A DNA stretch of 64,000 bases from Cotesia glomerata. Lineage: Eukaryota > Arthropoda > Insecta > Hymenoptera > Braconidae. The notes below the pieces were generated by a model. The model worked only from the letters and a program-made list of their open reading frames with translations, had not been told where the DNA came from and ran no database searches. Positions 1 to 10,227 of the stretch are shown piece by piece; the first letter of the stretch is position 1; the number at the start of each line of letters is the position of its first letter. A program made the translations under genes and the position numbers. The stretch spans positions 19,003,203 through 19,067,202 of the forward strand of contig NC_058162.1 of NCBI RefSeq assembly GCF_020080835.1. Direction: 5' to 3'.

Positions 1-1
1 T

Positions 2-325
2 GAAAAACAGGATCACATCAAGGCTTTTTTCTGAATGGGTCGACACAAGGATGTTGATAGCTTTTATCTCTGTCAAACTTATACACGAATACCTAAACAT
101 CTAATTAGAGATAACGCAAACTTTCTCGTTCTGTTCCGTCAAGATGAAATGAATTTGAAGCATATTTATGATGATCATGTAAATATAGACATGCCTTACA
201 ACTCATTTAGAGATTTATGCTCAGCATGCTGGAATAAATATGGATTTGTAGTAATAGATAAAGACAGTGAATTGAACAGTGGTAGGTATCGAAAAGGATT
301 CGACTGCTTCATTAGTATAAATTAA
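2..325 (+). pseudogene. Polinton packaging ATPase, C-terminal part (partial, in-frame stop)
   Basis: The frame enters from outside the window. It reads through bases 2-31, meets a TGA at 32-34 and continues open from the ATG at 35 to the TAA at 323-325. The 96 residues after the stop contain a YLCQTYTRIPKHLIRDNANF-type stretch followed by LFRQDEMNLKHIY. This is the C-terminal signature of the FtsK/HerA-type (A32-like) genome-packaging ATPase of Polinton/Maverick elements. The Walker motifs would lie upstream, outside the window. In the family the protein pumps element DNA into virus-like capsids. Because residues on both sides of the TGA look like the same protein, I read this as a nonsense mutation, not a true start at 35. 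The next gene begins 51 bp downstream on the same strand. Family assignment is by recognition of the conserved tail. Confidence 0.72.
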
Positions 326-376
326 GGTACTTTAAAGTGTGATAGTCATACATGCTGTAGATTTTAACCTATCAAC

Positions 377-1297
377 ATGAAGCCTGAAGAAATTTCAAAG
401 CAGAAAGATATTCTGCATCAGATATCTCAAGCCAGCGATGCTATCCGACGGAAGCATAAGATATTGAAGTTAGGTAAAGATACAGCTGAAAAAGCCATGG
501 AGGAAATGTTCAAGCCTATTGTAACACCACTTCAGAGTATAGTTGAATCTTCAAAGCTTAAAGAAGAAAATATTAAAAAAGAAGAAAAGCCGCAGGTTGA
601 AAAAGAAGAGGTTCAAGAACAAGAGATTGAAAAATCTTTATACGCTGACCCAACCACGTACAACAGTTTAATGACGGATGATGAAAGTTCATCTAACAAC
701 ACAGCATTTCCTATTGCCCCACCATCATTAACAAGTACTCCAAAGCCTAAAAATCCTCTTCTCACTAATTATTTACAACGTTTAAGTTCAAAAAACAAAA
801 ATAATGACATGAGATATGGTGTACGCAAAAAACATGGTGAAATGTATATGGGTGATTCAAATATTTCATTTGCAAATGATACAATAACTGTCAAAGAAAG
901 AAATTATCCCATAACTTCTGGGTTGCTGGAATTATTGTTTACAAAATCACCGAAAGATACGCTTGTCACGCAAGATGATAAGACAAAATATTTGGAAATT
1001 ATCCAGAGAACTAATACTCATAGGAAAAGTTATGATTCAAGTAAAAGTATTTACATAGATTCAACAGACAAGTATAAGAAATATATTACTGATTTTGTTG
1101 AAAAGCATGGTAGAGGACTACCAAAATTTATGATTACCACCAAGACACCCATGGACTACGTATACTGGGATGATCCAAATGAATTAGTTGATCGTTTGCG
1201 GCTGCTGATGGCGTCTCAAGCTGCTGGGAATCTAAGTCACACGAATAAAATCATGTCAATTATTGAAGAGCTTAGGGAGGCTGGAGTTATATATTAA
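377..1297 (+). CDS. Polinton-associated uncharacterised protein, 306 aa
   Basis: The ORF is intact and runs from ATG to TAA. The first 65 residues are charged and probably helical, rich in Lys and Glu. A low-complexity, Pro/Ser-rich linker follows (about residues 95-130). The C-terminal half looks globular, starting at about residue 147 with YGVRKKHGEMYMGDSNISF and ending in a compact VYWDDP...LRLLMASQAAGN segment. I recognise the C-terminal half as a type carried by arthropod Polintons between the packaging and integrase genes, but I cannot assign a function. It could be a structural or virion-assembly protein, which is inference from neighbours only. It lies 51 bp after the ATPase and 54 bp before the next gene on the same strand. 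It has no signal peptide, membrane span or cysteine cluster. Confidence 0.6.
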   Translation: MKPEEISKQKDILHQISQASDAIRRKHKILKLGKDTAEKAMEEMFKPIVTPLQSIVESSKLKEENIKKEEKPQVEKEEVQEQEIEKSLYADPTTYNSLMTDDESSSNNTAFPIAPPSLTSTPKPKNPLLTNYLQRLSSKNKNNDMRYGVRKKHGEMYMGDSNISFANDTITVKERNYPITSGLLELLFTKSPKDTLVTQDDKTKYLEIIQRTNTHRKSYDSSKSIYIDSTDKYKKYITDFVEKHGRGLPKFMITTKTPMDYVYWDDPNELVDRLRLLMASQAAGNLSHTNKIMSIIEELREAGVIY

Positions 1298-1351
1298 AAG
1301 CTTCTAGAAAATTATTTCATTCAGACGTTGACAGTCAAAGTGTTTACAACT

Positions 1352-1738
1352 ATGAGCATCTATATATTTGGACGTCCACTGGACAATGACAAGTCAGGTC
1401 AACGAGGACTAGCTGGTAGAGGTTTCAATGTAACTTCTGATGGAAAGTATAACATTGAGAATAAAAGACTGTGCAATCTTGGTAATCCTCCAAATGAACA
1501 TGATGCTGCGACAGTGCAATTTGTACTGAGGCATATATCTGAACTGGATAAAAGCATAGACAGTGAACAGAAAGAGATTATTTCACATTTACACTCTGAA
1601 ATAGTAATACTGAAAGCTTCTATAATAAATTTGCAGACGACTATTGAGGACGTTAAAGCAGTAGTCTCCACTCACCAGAATAATATCAAATATCTCATTG
1701 AGAAACTCAATGGTCGACAAAAAGGCAGTGATAGCTAA
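1352..1738 (+). CDS. Fibre-like coiled-coil protein of the Polinton
   Basis: I place the start at the ATG at 1352 (MSIYIFGRPL...). The open frame extends back to a TTG at 1328, but the ATG gives a cleaner N-terminus. The product is about 128 aa. After a Gly-rich beginning it has a GKYNIENKRLCNLGNPPNEHDA-type segment. This closely resembles the N-terminal trimerisation/attachment element of phage tail-fibre and Polinton fibre-like proteins (pattern NKRL-NLG-P---DA). The rest, from about residue 60 to 120, is a predicted coiled coil with regular Ile/Leu heptads. It may form a virion spike or fibre; this is inference from the motif. The 3' end overlaps the integrase start (1710) by 29 bp in another frame, which suggests compact gene packing. 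Confidence 0.5.
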   Translation: MSIYIFGRPLDNDKSGQRGLAGRGFNVTSDGKYNIENKRLCNLGNPPNEHDAATVQFVLRHISELDKSIDSEQKEIISHLHSEIVILKASIINLQTTIEDVKAVVSTHQNNIKYLIEKLNGRQKGSDS

Positions 1739-2633
1739 AGAGCTTCACAAACCAGCTCGCAGGAACTATAAACGTCGTCATGTTGACATCCGAGGTCTTG
1801 ATGAGACTTGGCAAGCTGACTTGGTTGAGATGATTCCATATGCAACAGTTGATAAAGGATACAAGCATTTGCTTACAATCATAGATATATTTTCAAAATA
1901 TGCCTGGGCAGTTCCAATTAAGTCAAAAAGTGGTGTTGATGTCACTAGTGCTATGAAGTCTGTACTCCAGCAAGGTCGTGTACCTAAAAATCTCCATGTT
2001 GATCAGGGTAAAGAGTTCTACAACAAAGAATTCAAAGATCTGATGAAGCAGCATAAGATAAATCTTTACTCAACATTCAGCAATCTGAAAGCATCTATTT
2101 GTGAACGTTTTAATAGAACACTCAAGAATAAAATGTGGAGAGAATTCACAGCTCATGGTAGCTATAAGTGGACTGATATATTGGAGGACTTGGTGAATAC
2201 TTACAATAACACCAAACACAGTACCATCAAAATGAAACCTGCTGATGTTACCGCTGCTCAGGAGAAACAACTGCTTGAAAAAATCTATCAAAAAGTTAAA
2301 CCAGAATCAAAGAAGAAAAATAAATTCAAAGTTGGTGACAAGGTTCGAATCAGCAAGTATAAAAATGTATTTGAGAAAAGATACACACCAAACTGGACGA
2401 CTGAGATTTTTACCATCAAGACAGTACAAAACACAAGTCCAACAACATACAAGCTTGTCGACTACCAGGATCAACCAATACAAGGTGGATTTTATGAAGA
2501 GGAACTCAGCAAAGTCAAATATCCAGATGTATACTTAGTTGAAAAAATTGTTAAGAAAAGTGGAAATAAATACTATGTTAAATGGCTAGGTTTTGATACT
2601 CAACATAGTTGGATAAATAAAACAGATATATAA
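1710..2633 (+). CDS. INT: Polinton DDE integrase with C-terminal chromodomain
   Basis: This retroviral-type (rve) integrase inserts the element's linear DNA into chromosomes. Counted from the ATG at 1710, the catalytic triad is D37 (WQADL), D98 (HVDQGKEF) and E132 (CERFNRT), the usual D-D-about 35-E spacing. An SH3-like segment follows (KFKVGDKVRISKYKN), then a C-terminal chromodomain with the aromatic pattern YLVEKIV...KYYVKWLGF...SWI. The frame is open back to a TTG at 1698, but 1710 is the first ATG. The N-terminal zinc-binding domain of longer relatives is missing or very short, so this may be a compact or truncated form. No internal break is visible. An AATAAA overlaps the stop codon at 2632-2637. 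The gene converges on the polymerase gene, whose stop is 75 bp away. Confidence 0.9.
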   Translation: MVDKKAVIAKELHKPARRNYKRRHVDIRGLDETWQADLVEMIPYATVDKGYKHLLTIIDIFSKYAWAVPIKSKSGVDVTSAMKSVLQQGRVPKNLHVDQGKEFYNKEFKDLMKQHKINLYSTFSNLKASICERFNRTLKNKMWREFTAHGSYKWTDILEDLVNTYNNTKHSTIKMKPADVTAAQEKQLLEKIYQKVKPESKKKNKFKVGDKVRISKYKNVFEKRYTPNWTTEIFTIKTVQNTSPTTYKLVDYQDQPIQGGFYEEELSKVKYPDVYLVEKIVKKSGNKYYVKWLGFDTQHSWINKTDI

Positions 2634-2673
2634 TAAATATATATTTATTAACAAAAACTTAAAACTATTTATT
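2632..2673. terminator. Back-to-back polyadenylation signals between integrase and polymerase
   Basis: AATAAA lies on the plus strand at 2632-2637. TTTATT, the minus-strand AATAAA, lies at 2644-2649 and 2668-2673. The two convergent genes therefore share a compact AT-rich 3' processing region. Confidence 0.5.
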
Positions 2674-2708
2674 TACAACCTTAAATCTAATTATTTACAA
2701 TCTTAAGT

Positions 2709-5700
2709 CTAAGTATTTACATTTTTTTTCCTCTTAGCTGGTGGCTCTACATCGGCTTTCTTGTAGCCCCATGGAAGAGTGTCTGTAGAGTCTTCCAGCA
2801 GTTGACGTTTATCATCATCCCAGCTCGGTGCAAGCTTATTTTGCTTGATTTTTTTTACAACATGTCTATCACTTCTTATCAAGAATTGCTCTTTACAAAT
2901 ATTTACATGATCTAATAAGCAATTCTTGAAGTCATCAAACGTAATCATTCGCAACGTTGATCCCTTGACTCCCTTGACTCTCTTCTTCACCTCACTTTTT
3001 TCATGCAGCTTGAAAGCGTACAGCTTTGCTCTGAGGCCGATAAACTCTGACACAATTTTGCCATTGTTTTCGTCCTTTATGAGCCCAAGAACCTTCTTAT
3101 TCTTTTGAAGCATGCCATACTCGTTGTTGATTGGGAAGTCAGAAGTATCAAACTTGTGTATATCACGTTTGATGACTTGAAAAATATCAGGTACTTTGAA
3201 GTGATAGATAAATCTGTCCGTGTCGGTATAGAGCAGCTTTGCAGCGTCATTGTCGAAATTCTCCTTGACATATTTGTAATGAAAATCATATACAAAGATC
3301 TTTGACAAGTCCAGGATACTGAAACCGACATAAATCGGTTTATTGAAGAGAACATTCAATTTATTCAGCTCAACTATTATTAGATTTTCCCCGAAAATCG
3401 TGAAGCTGTTAAAGTTTGATTTTGAAATCAAACTTTTTGCACCATATCGACCAAGCCACTTGTTCACTAGCTTGATATCCTTGTGTTTACGCACATTCTC
3501 CATGGTCTTACCAAACACTGCGTTGTTCATGAGCTTGAAAAAGTTCTTTTCAAACTCATTGGTAGCATTTTTACGACACTCGGTGTTCTTGTCGATGTAA
3601 GGTTTGAGCCATGGTGACTGCGCAAACTTTAATACTCGATGAACTTTAACAAGTTTCATCCCGAGATGCAAGCACTGTTCCAAGTTCTTATAATGAATTA
3701 CATAATTCATTTTTGGATGCAGTGTTGTAGCTAGCTTACGAGTCTTGCTGCCTGGTGGAGTGAAGTGTTCTGGACACAATGGCATGTCTTTATGGTGTTC
3801 ATGTAGATCTTCAGGATTCATCAGAGTTGAATATTGACAAAATATTCTCCTCTGTGATATTTTCCTCCCACTCGAAGGAGCCTTGAGGAAGAGACATGCT
3901 CATTGCAGCTCCGTAGAGGTTGTTTACGTCCAGATACATGATGTAGGACTCATCTTCTTCTGGATTGAAGTCTTCACCCATGTAACGGTTGTTGGCCTTG
4001 GCATATCGATTGGTGCATTGAGATACTCCACCACGGAGACCTTTCTCAAAAAACAGTATCTTTTCGGGATCTAGTAATAGCTCAAGTTGTACCCCTGTAT
4101 GTTTGAGCATGGCGGAAAAAGCAAGTCCTGGAGCAGTATAATAATGTAGAGCGTCTAATTCATAAGTTTTGTAACAACTTGCACGGAAATTTTCAAAGAT
4201 ATCTGCCAATAATAAGACATCTGTTTTCAAATAGAGATCGGAGTATTCACCGAGAGTCTGTACATTGAATTTACTCCATACTGTTTCGGCAAACGAGTAG
4301 TCTTCATCACTGATGTGCTTGTCATTCAGTCGAGAGTAAAAAGCTTGTTTGTCAGGTAGTTCAGTCTCGTCTAATTTTTCTAAACAGTCTATGTATTCAT
4401 AAGGAAAGATTCCCTTGCTTGTTACAAGTTTAAGTTGTTCCGGGTCAGAATAAAACTGTCGTGTGATTTTCATGTCATCGTCAGTCAAGTAAGATGAAAG
4501 TTTGTCAATACTCGATGCCATGAATCTAAATGAGTCGATGAATCTAAGATGAATGTTGGTATCGTCTACAGTTTTAGTAAATGCAATGTACTTTTCTTTA
4601 TTAATCGGTAATATTTCTAGTGAACCATTGAAAACTGTCGCTACAGACTCTAAGATAAAGTGACAGTCATAGCCGAATAAATTATGAAAAACTATTGGAA
4701 TAATGTGACTTTGTTGAAAATTTAAGTTACAGGAGTTATGAGCAGCTCCTCTAAATTTTCCGGTGAAGTGACAGTGGTCTCTCACTTTCTTATCATTGGC
4801 AGATTTAAATGGCTTATTACAGATATGACAATTCACTGCTTCATTAAATGACTTTTGTTCTTCATCAGTCAACTTTGGTAGAGGTTTTGGATTTCTTAAA
4901 TAACCACTGACTTGGTGGCTTATAGATTCAAGTTCTTGTACAAACCACTTAATACAATCTTCTGAACGATTTAAATTGAACTTGGACAGTGAATTGTCAT
5001 AACTACAATGTAAATAATAAGCTATACTGTGAGGTGTATGCTTTTGAATATCTTCTGTTTCCTCCTCCAGGACGCTTTCAAGATCTGCGTATACAACAAA
5101 CGGTACTGGATCTTTGTATTTGTGATCTCTGAATGATAACATTTTGTTTTTTTCAGTAGGTAGTCATTCTGACTTTGTTATACTGAAAACAATCAGACTG
5201 ATGTCTCTGGAATGATGCCTCTTGTTTGAAATGACAAAGACAACGATCACAGAAGAATACCTTCCGATGCCCCTTTTTAACAGTATTTCCTACTAATCTT
5301 GAAAGATTTCGTATCCACGCGAAATGAAATATAGGTCTGTGATTTTCAATACTATCATCTTTGTTTAATGTCAAGTTTGTTTCGATCATGAGCAAATGAA
5401 TAGCATCTTTCTGACACTCAAGATTTGAACTCAAGTAGAGAGGGACAATGACACTAGGATCTTCTTCATTTTCTTTTGACTCTACACTGTACACATTGAT
5501 CCTCAAATCATTCATTTTTTCAAATGATGGTATGTCTTTTAGTTCTATTGGAAATGTTATTCCTGTATGATCCAATACTGAGCTGGGATATGGATAAGAT
5601 GATGGTAAATTTCTGTGTGCTTTAACTGGATATAGAGCCGCAACGATACACCAAAGAAAGCAGTAGTGATTCTTGTTTATTATATTGACTACACCTTTCG

Positions 5701-6442
5701 TCTTCCGAATGTCACCTGGGACTTGTACAAACGTTGAAATTCCCGCTTGGTGTGGTGTAAATCTTGAAATGTTAACAGACAGGTTGAGAGTTTCAGACAA
5801 ACTCCAGCCTGACTAATTTTCCTGAAGCTCGTCAACTTTTCTCAACGTTTGATTCACTACGCTTTCTTGGTACCATTCATGTAATGATGTTTCAACCAAG
5901 ATTGTAGAGCTCTTACTTTGAAATGACTTGGTCTCTACAAGAATAGCATCATTTTTATGGCACTCAAATCGACAAAGGAGCAGGGTTTTGACTTTTAGAC
6001 TTCCATGCTGCTGCATAGCTTCTTGAACTTTCTCAATAACCAAGTCTTCAGCATCATTCAAGAAGGTCTTCAAGTCAGTGTGACGAAGATTGATGACGCA
6101 TCCCGTCTTGATTCTATCCTCGAATGCGCACTCCATGTCCTGCCACTTGATGGCAGCAGCTGCAACTCGATTGCCAAGGTCACCACCAACTACTCTATGG
6201 CTCAATCCTAAGAATTTTTCTCCATAGGTGTTTAGGAGAGCAATGTTTGATTGTAGACATTGCCGGAGGTGAACGTTTGATGTTGGATCGAGTAGAATGG
6301 TGCTGTAGTATTGAGCATTGTCCTCACAGATATCAAACCACCTCAAACTTGTAGCTTGAGGAACTTGATTAAGCTGGTTGAGTTCTTCAAAAGCTGTGAT
6401 GACTGATGAAACCAAGTTGGTGATGGCTGTCTTCAAATCCAT
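2709..6442 (-). pseudogene. POLB: Polinton protein-primed family B DNA polymerase, broken by one stop and two frame breaks
   Basis: Four open segments on the minus strand add up to one polymerase. Segment 6442-5813 is the N-terminal region. It ends at an in-frame TAG, and the same frame resumes in 5800-5153, which includes a C2H2-like finger near its end (FFCDRCLCHF...H). A one-base shift around 5150-5165 leads to 5142-3811. This holds Exo I (YADLES, D20/E22), a Cys/His cluster of the CxxC...DHCH...H..C type (residues 105-138), Exo II (N154-D159), Exo III around residues 300-308 and the first palm motif DVNNLYG (D405). A small deletion with a frame change at about 3811-3835 leads to 3821-2709, with KLMNNAVFGK and the catalytic YTDTD. 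The residue after YTDTD is Arg (203) where Ser is usual. The enzyme would replicate the element by protein priming. This copy cannot make a full-length product. Confidence 0.88.
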
Positions 6443-6480
6443 TTTGACTTGAAAAGCACTGATTTGTTGGCTTGAGTCTT

Positions 6481-6680
6481 CTTAAGTAAAAACTTGTTCC
6501 TTGAAAGTTTTCTTACAAAGGTTTCTTAAGTGGAAACTTGTTCCTTGAAAGTTTTTCTTACAAAGTTTTCTTAAGTAGAAACTTGTTCCTTGAAAGTTTT
6601 CTTACAAAGTTTTCTTAAGTAGAAACTTGTTCCTTGAAAGTTTTCTTACTAAGTCTTGTTGAGTAGAAACTTGTCCTTGA
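6481..6680. repeat. 44-bp tandem repeat upstream of the polymerase gene
   Basis: CTTAAG-led units start at 6481, 6525, 6570 and 6614, with a decayed fifth at about 6655. Each contains ACTTGTTCCTTGAAAGTTTT. The period is 44-45 bp. The array sits in the 5' leader of the polymerase gene. Confidence 0.85.
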
Positions 6681-6687
6681 TGGTATC

Positions 6688-6736
6688 ACTGAAGATTTAA
6701 GAATGAAAATGCTCACAGAATTACCTGTTTATATAT
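6688..6736 (-). promoter_or_regulatory. Candidate core promoter of the polymerase gene
   Basis: On the minus strand a TATATAAA-like box (about 6727-6735) lies roughly 40 bp upstream of a TCAGTG initiator-like element (ACTGA on the plus strand at about 6689-6693). The spacing is slightly long, so this is tentative. If used, the 44-bp repeat array would be transcribed as 5' UTR. Confidence 0.35.
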
Positions 6737-6816
6737 TCTCACAAATTGCATCATCATCTTTTCTGATACCCTTCCAGGCCCGCTGAGATGTCGCTACCAC
6801 CACCACCTTGCAACAA

Positions 6817-6990
6817 CCAATCAAATTTTAGTACTATCTATGCGGCGCGCGCGGTTCTCTCTGACGTCATAACCCCTTTCCCACCACGAATTGTTTCTCC
6901 CACTACTCAGTAACAACCAATCGCGACTTTCCACGGCTAATATTATATATAAAGACCGTGATTTCCAGCGGTTCACTTCTCACCTTTTCT
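6817..6990 (+). promoter_or_regulatory. Compact promoter of the 7007 ORF: two CCAAT boxes, CRE, TATA box
   Basis: CCAAT boxes lie at 6817-6821 and 6917-6921, exactly 100 bp apart. Between them is the perfect palindrome TGACGTCA at 6862-6869. TATATATAAA follows at about 6944-6953. An initiator-like TTCACTT lies about 25-30 bp further on, and the ATG is at 7007. Base composition here is much more GC-rich than the surroundings. Confidence 0.6.
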
Positions 6991-7006
6991 TCAACTTGGA
7001 AGCATC

Positions 7007-7774
7007 ATGGAAATTATAATCGACATTCAAGGATTTCAAGGTGAAACTTTCATAACCAAGGAACTGGCTTGGATTACCATTGACCACGAGATTGAAGAAA
7101 TATCAAGTACAGTCTTCAAGCCACCTTACTCGTGGAGCTCTCAATCATTACACTACCAGCGACTTAACAAAGCCATTATAGCTGCTTGTCATAAAATTTC
7201 CTGGAGTCAAGGACAAGTTGCTTATGACAAACTCAACCAAGTCATAGACAAAGCAACCACTGACAAACAGTTCATATATGTCAAGGGCTTAGAGAAAAAA
7301 CGCTGGCTACAAAATATTATGAAGTCAAAGACAATTATTGACTTGGAGAATCTGGACTGTCCACCATTGAAAAAACGTCAGGATTATTACTGTAATTTCT
7401 GCAGCAACCATGAACAGCATGCCGACTTGTACTGGTGTGCTTTAGAGAATGTTAAAAAATTAAAAGAATGGTTTGTTAAAAATTACTGTGGGAATCCATC
7501 GCTTGAAAAATCCCTAAAATTATTTTGCAAGTTGAGTATTGAAGATATGAGACCTCAAGATATTGCCATGCTACCTAAATATTTTATTATTGGATGTGCT
7601 GCTGACAAAATTAACAGTATCTGGTCAAAATTACCAACAGCTCTTCAAGAGGACAAGGACATCATGAAATACAGACGCTGTAATAAACATTATACAACAA
7701 CAGCTATTGAATATGATGAATTTTTTAATGATATTCCATTAGTAATTAAGTGTAAATTTTGTAGAAAACAATAA
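7007..7774 (+). CDS. Polinton-associated uncharacterised protein, 255 aa
   Basis: The ORF is intact from ATG to TAA. It starts MEIIIDIQGFQGETFITKEL. I recognise this IDIQGF...F..KELA opening, with a following FKPPY and a central YVKGLEKKRWL, as a type common in arthropod Polinton contigs and related orphan genes. The acidic opening (Asp near residue 6) followed by a second conserved block suggests a possible RNase H-like fold, but I cannot demonstrate catalytic residues. Cys and His are abundant: CNFCSNHEQH near residue 128, and CKFC at the extreme C-terminus. These could bind zinc. The gene is transcribed away from the polymerase from a shared roughly 560-bp intergenic region. Unlike the polymerase it has no break, which fits either recent decay of the element or retained function of this ORF. 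Confidence 0.6.
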   Translation: MEIIIDIQGFQGETFITKELAWITIDHEIEEISSTVFKPPYSWSSQSLHYQRLNKAIIAACHKISWSQGQVAYDKLNQVIDKATTDKQFIYVKGLEKKRWLQNIMKSKTIIDLENLDCPPLKKRQDYYCNFCSNHEQHADLYWCALENVKKLKEWFVKNYCGNPSLEKSLKLFCKLSIEDMRPQDIAMLPKYFIIGCAADKINSIWSKLPTALQEDKDIMKYRRCNKHYTTTAIEYDEFFNDIPLVIKCKFCRKQ

Positions 7775-7789
7775 AACATAATTATTTTA

Positions 7790-8110
7790 AATTATCAGCT
7801 TTTAAATATTTTTTAAAATAAATTAATAATAGTTTAAATTTAAATACTTTTTAAAATAAATTAATAATAATAATAGTTTAAATTTCAATAATTTTTTTAA
7901 AAATAAATTTATAATAATAATAGTTTAAATTTAAATAATTTTTTTTTAAATAAATTAATAATAATAATAATAATAGTTTAAACTTAAATAATTTTTTTAA
8001 AATAAATTAATAATAGTAGTTTAAATTTAAATATTTTTTAAAATATAAATTAGTAATACTTTAAATTAAAATATTCTTTCAAATAAATTAATAATAATAT
8101 TTTAAATTTA
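7790..8110. repeat. AT-only tandem repeat downstream of the 7007 ORF
   Basis: About six diverged units of the pattern TTTAAAATAAATTAATAATA...GTTTAAATTTAAATA, 40-62 bp each, differ mainly in the number of AAT triplets. There is no coding potential. Region 8111-8519 after it is AT-rich, and I see no gene in it. Confidence 0.7.
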
Positions 8111-8519
8111 GAGCTGGTGTTAATAGTACAATTCTATTTACCAACATAGTCCAGTTACCATCATAGACAAATTCTAAGGTTTGTTAGAGGGCGTCTTGAA
8201 TCGACTTATTTATTGACAAGTGATTTTTGTCGCGGGAGATTTTGAATTATATTTATTAAATATAGTTAATTTATTAGAAAAAATTAATAATTAAAATTTG
8301 AAAAATTTTTACAAATAAAATATAATTACAAGAGTATTTAAAAAAAAAAATACAAGTAATTTTTAAATTATAATTTTTTCCCGGTTTTTTCAACATTAAA
8401 TTAATAGTAAAATTATTTAAAAGCAATGTCATCTCATTTTGATGGTTGATATTTGATATTTAATAAATTCTTAATAATTATTGATAATTATTTCAAAAAT
8501 TTATTGCCAACTGTTATAT

Positions 8520-8788
8520 TTTTTTTAACCAACACAACCAAGCATGGACTGGCGACAGCACGCCGGTTTGTTTACAAGAGCCACCATATTGCTGTCTCTG
8601 TCACTACCATGAAACTTTGTATTCTCCGTCTCCACCCGAAGCTTGGGTGTCGCGGGTGTCGCGTTTACCGTTTTCGGAAATGTTATAGTTTTTTGAGAAG
8701 AAGAACAATGGCAACCATAGAACAGGTCTGGACACACTGTTAAAGGGTCATTGTTATCAGACATTTTGGAAAACAGCAAGCGTGACAT
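8520..8788 (+). other. Candidate 5' non-coding exon of the polyQ gene
   Basis: This island of higher GC content ends in a consensus donor, GACAT|GTGAGT (intron starts at 8789). The matching acceptor TTTTTTTATAGTTTCAG ends at 9657, five bases before the ATG of the polyQ ORF. The exon has short upstream ATGs (for example at 8708, 11 codons) and no long frame, so I treat it as 5' UTR. The transcription start is not resolved. Neither strand shows a convincing protein here. Confidence 0.45.
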
Positions 8789-8939
8789 GTGAGTACTTAG
8801 TTGATTATAATAATGATTAAATAATTAAATAAATCAAGTTAATTAATCGATTAAATGATGTGATAAATTAAAATTAATTAAATCAAGATAAATTAATAAA
8901 TAAATTAAAATTGAAAAAATAATAATGAATTAAATAAAA

Positions 8940-9480
8940 GTGATGTGATGAGTTTGTTAAGACAAAAAATTAAAATTAAAATTAGCTAAATAAATAATAA
9001 ATGAATTGATGACATCAATTATAATAGATATAAATAAATAAATTTAAATAAATAAAATTGAAAAAAATAAATTAACTAAAGAGATAAATTAAATAAAAGT
9101 GTTAGTGATGTGGTTAGTTTATTAAGACAAAAAAAATTAAAATTAAAATTAACTAATAAATACATAAAATTGAAAAAAAAAATAAATTAAATAAAAAAAG
9201 ATAAATTAAATAAAAGTATTAGTGATGTGATAAGTTGACTACGACAAAAAAAATAAAAAATTAGCTAAATAAATAAAAAGTTGATGACATCAATTAATTA
9301 ATTATAATAGATATAAATGAATAAATAAATAAATACATAAAATTGGAAAAAAATAAATTAAATAAAGTATTAGTGATGTGATAAGTTGACTAAGACAAAA
9401 AAAATAAAAAAAGTTTATGACATCAAGTAATTAATTAATTAATTATAATAGACATAAATAAATAAAAATTGAGAAATAAA
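8940..9480. repeat. Tandem repeat inside the candidate intron
   Basis: The string GTGATGTGATAAGTTGACTAAGACAAAA, written here in consensus form, recurs at about 8941, 9108, 9219 and 9373. The units are 110-165 bp and otherwise made of TAAATAAAT and GATGACATCAATTAATTA. Copies differ by internal deletions. It lies within the putative intron 8789-9657. Confidence 0.7.
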
Positions 9481-9661
9481 TTAAAGAAAAATTGAATTGA
9501 ATTGAGATAAATTGAGATGCTGAAAAAAATTATAATAAATTTGCATGCTGAAAAATTGTAAAATAAGTTGATAAATTTTTCAAAGAAAAATAATCAATCA
9601 AATTTAAATAAATAAATAATTTTTTATGATATTCAAATATTTTTTTTATAGTTTCAGGAAA

Positions 9662-10077
9662 ATGAATCAACCTCAGAGGGTATTGATTGATCGATATATT
9701 GATTTTGCTATAATCATACCAATGCGTTGGTATGATTACTTCAACTGGGATTCAGAGGAACTAATTAATCATATACGATGTGAGTTAATAACTGTTGTGA
9801 TTGCGGAGGGAATCTTTCAACATCCAATCATTTCCGTCGGTCGCTTGAGTGCTGAATTAACCTTAGATGTAGCAACTCAAGCATGGTGGTTTACAGTACC
9901 AGGAGATGATGTTCAAAATCAAACGTATTTGACTATTGATAATGGTGCTCGAAGAATTTTTTTTTGCATGGAGGATTCCATTGTTGATTGGCAGAATCGC
10001 ATTGATTATAATTTAGCACAGGTTGAGAGGGAGCAGCGACGTCTGAGACAACAACGACGAAGGTTGCGACAACAACG

Positions 10078-10122
<45 letters not shown>

Positions 10123-10163
10123 GCAACAACAACAGCAACAACAACAACAGCAACAACAACAGC

Positions 10164-10227
<64 letters not shown>

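Noticed and set aside
8525..8788. 87-codon minus-strand ORF in the candidate first exon
   Set aside because: It has no recognisable protein, and the plus-strand donor fits better with a 5' UTR exon.
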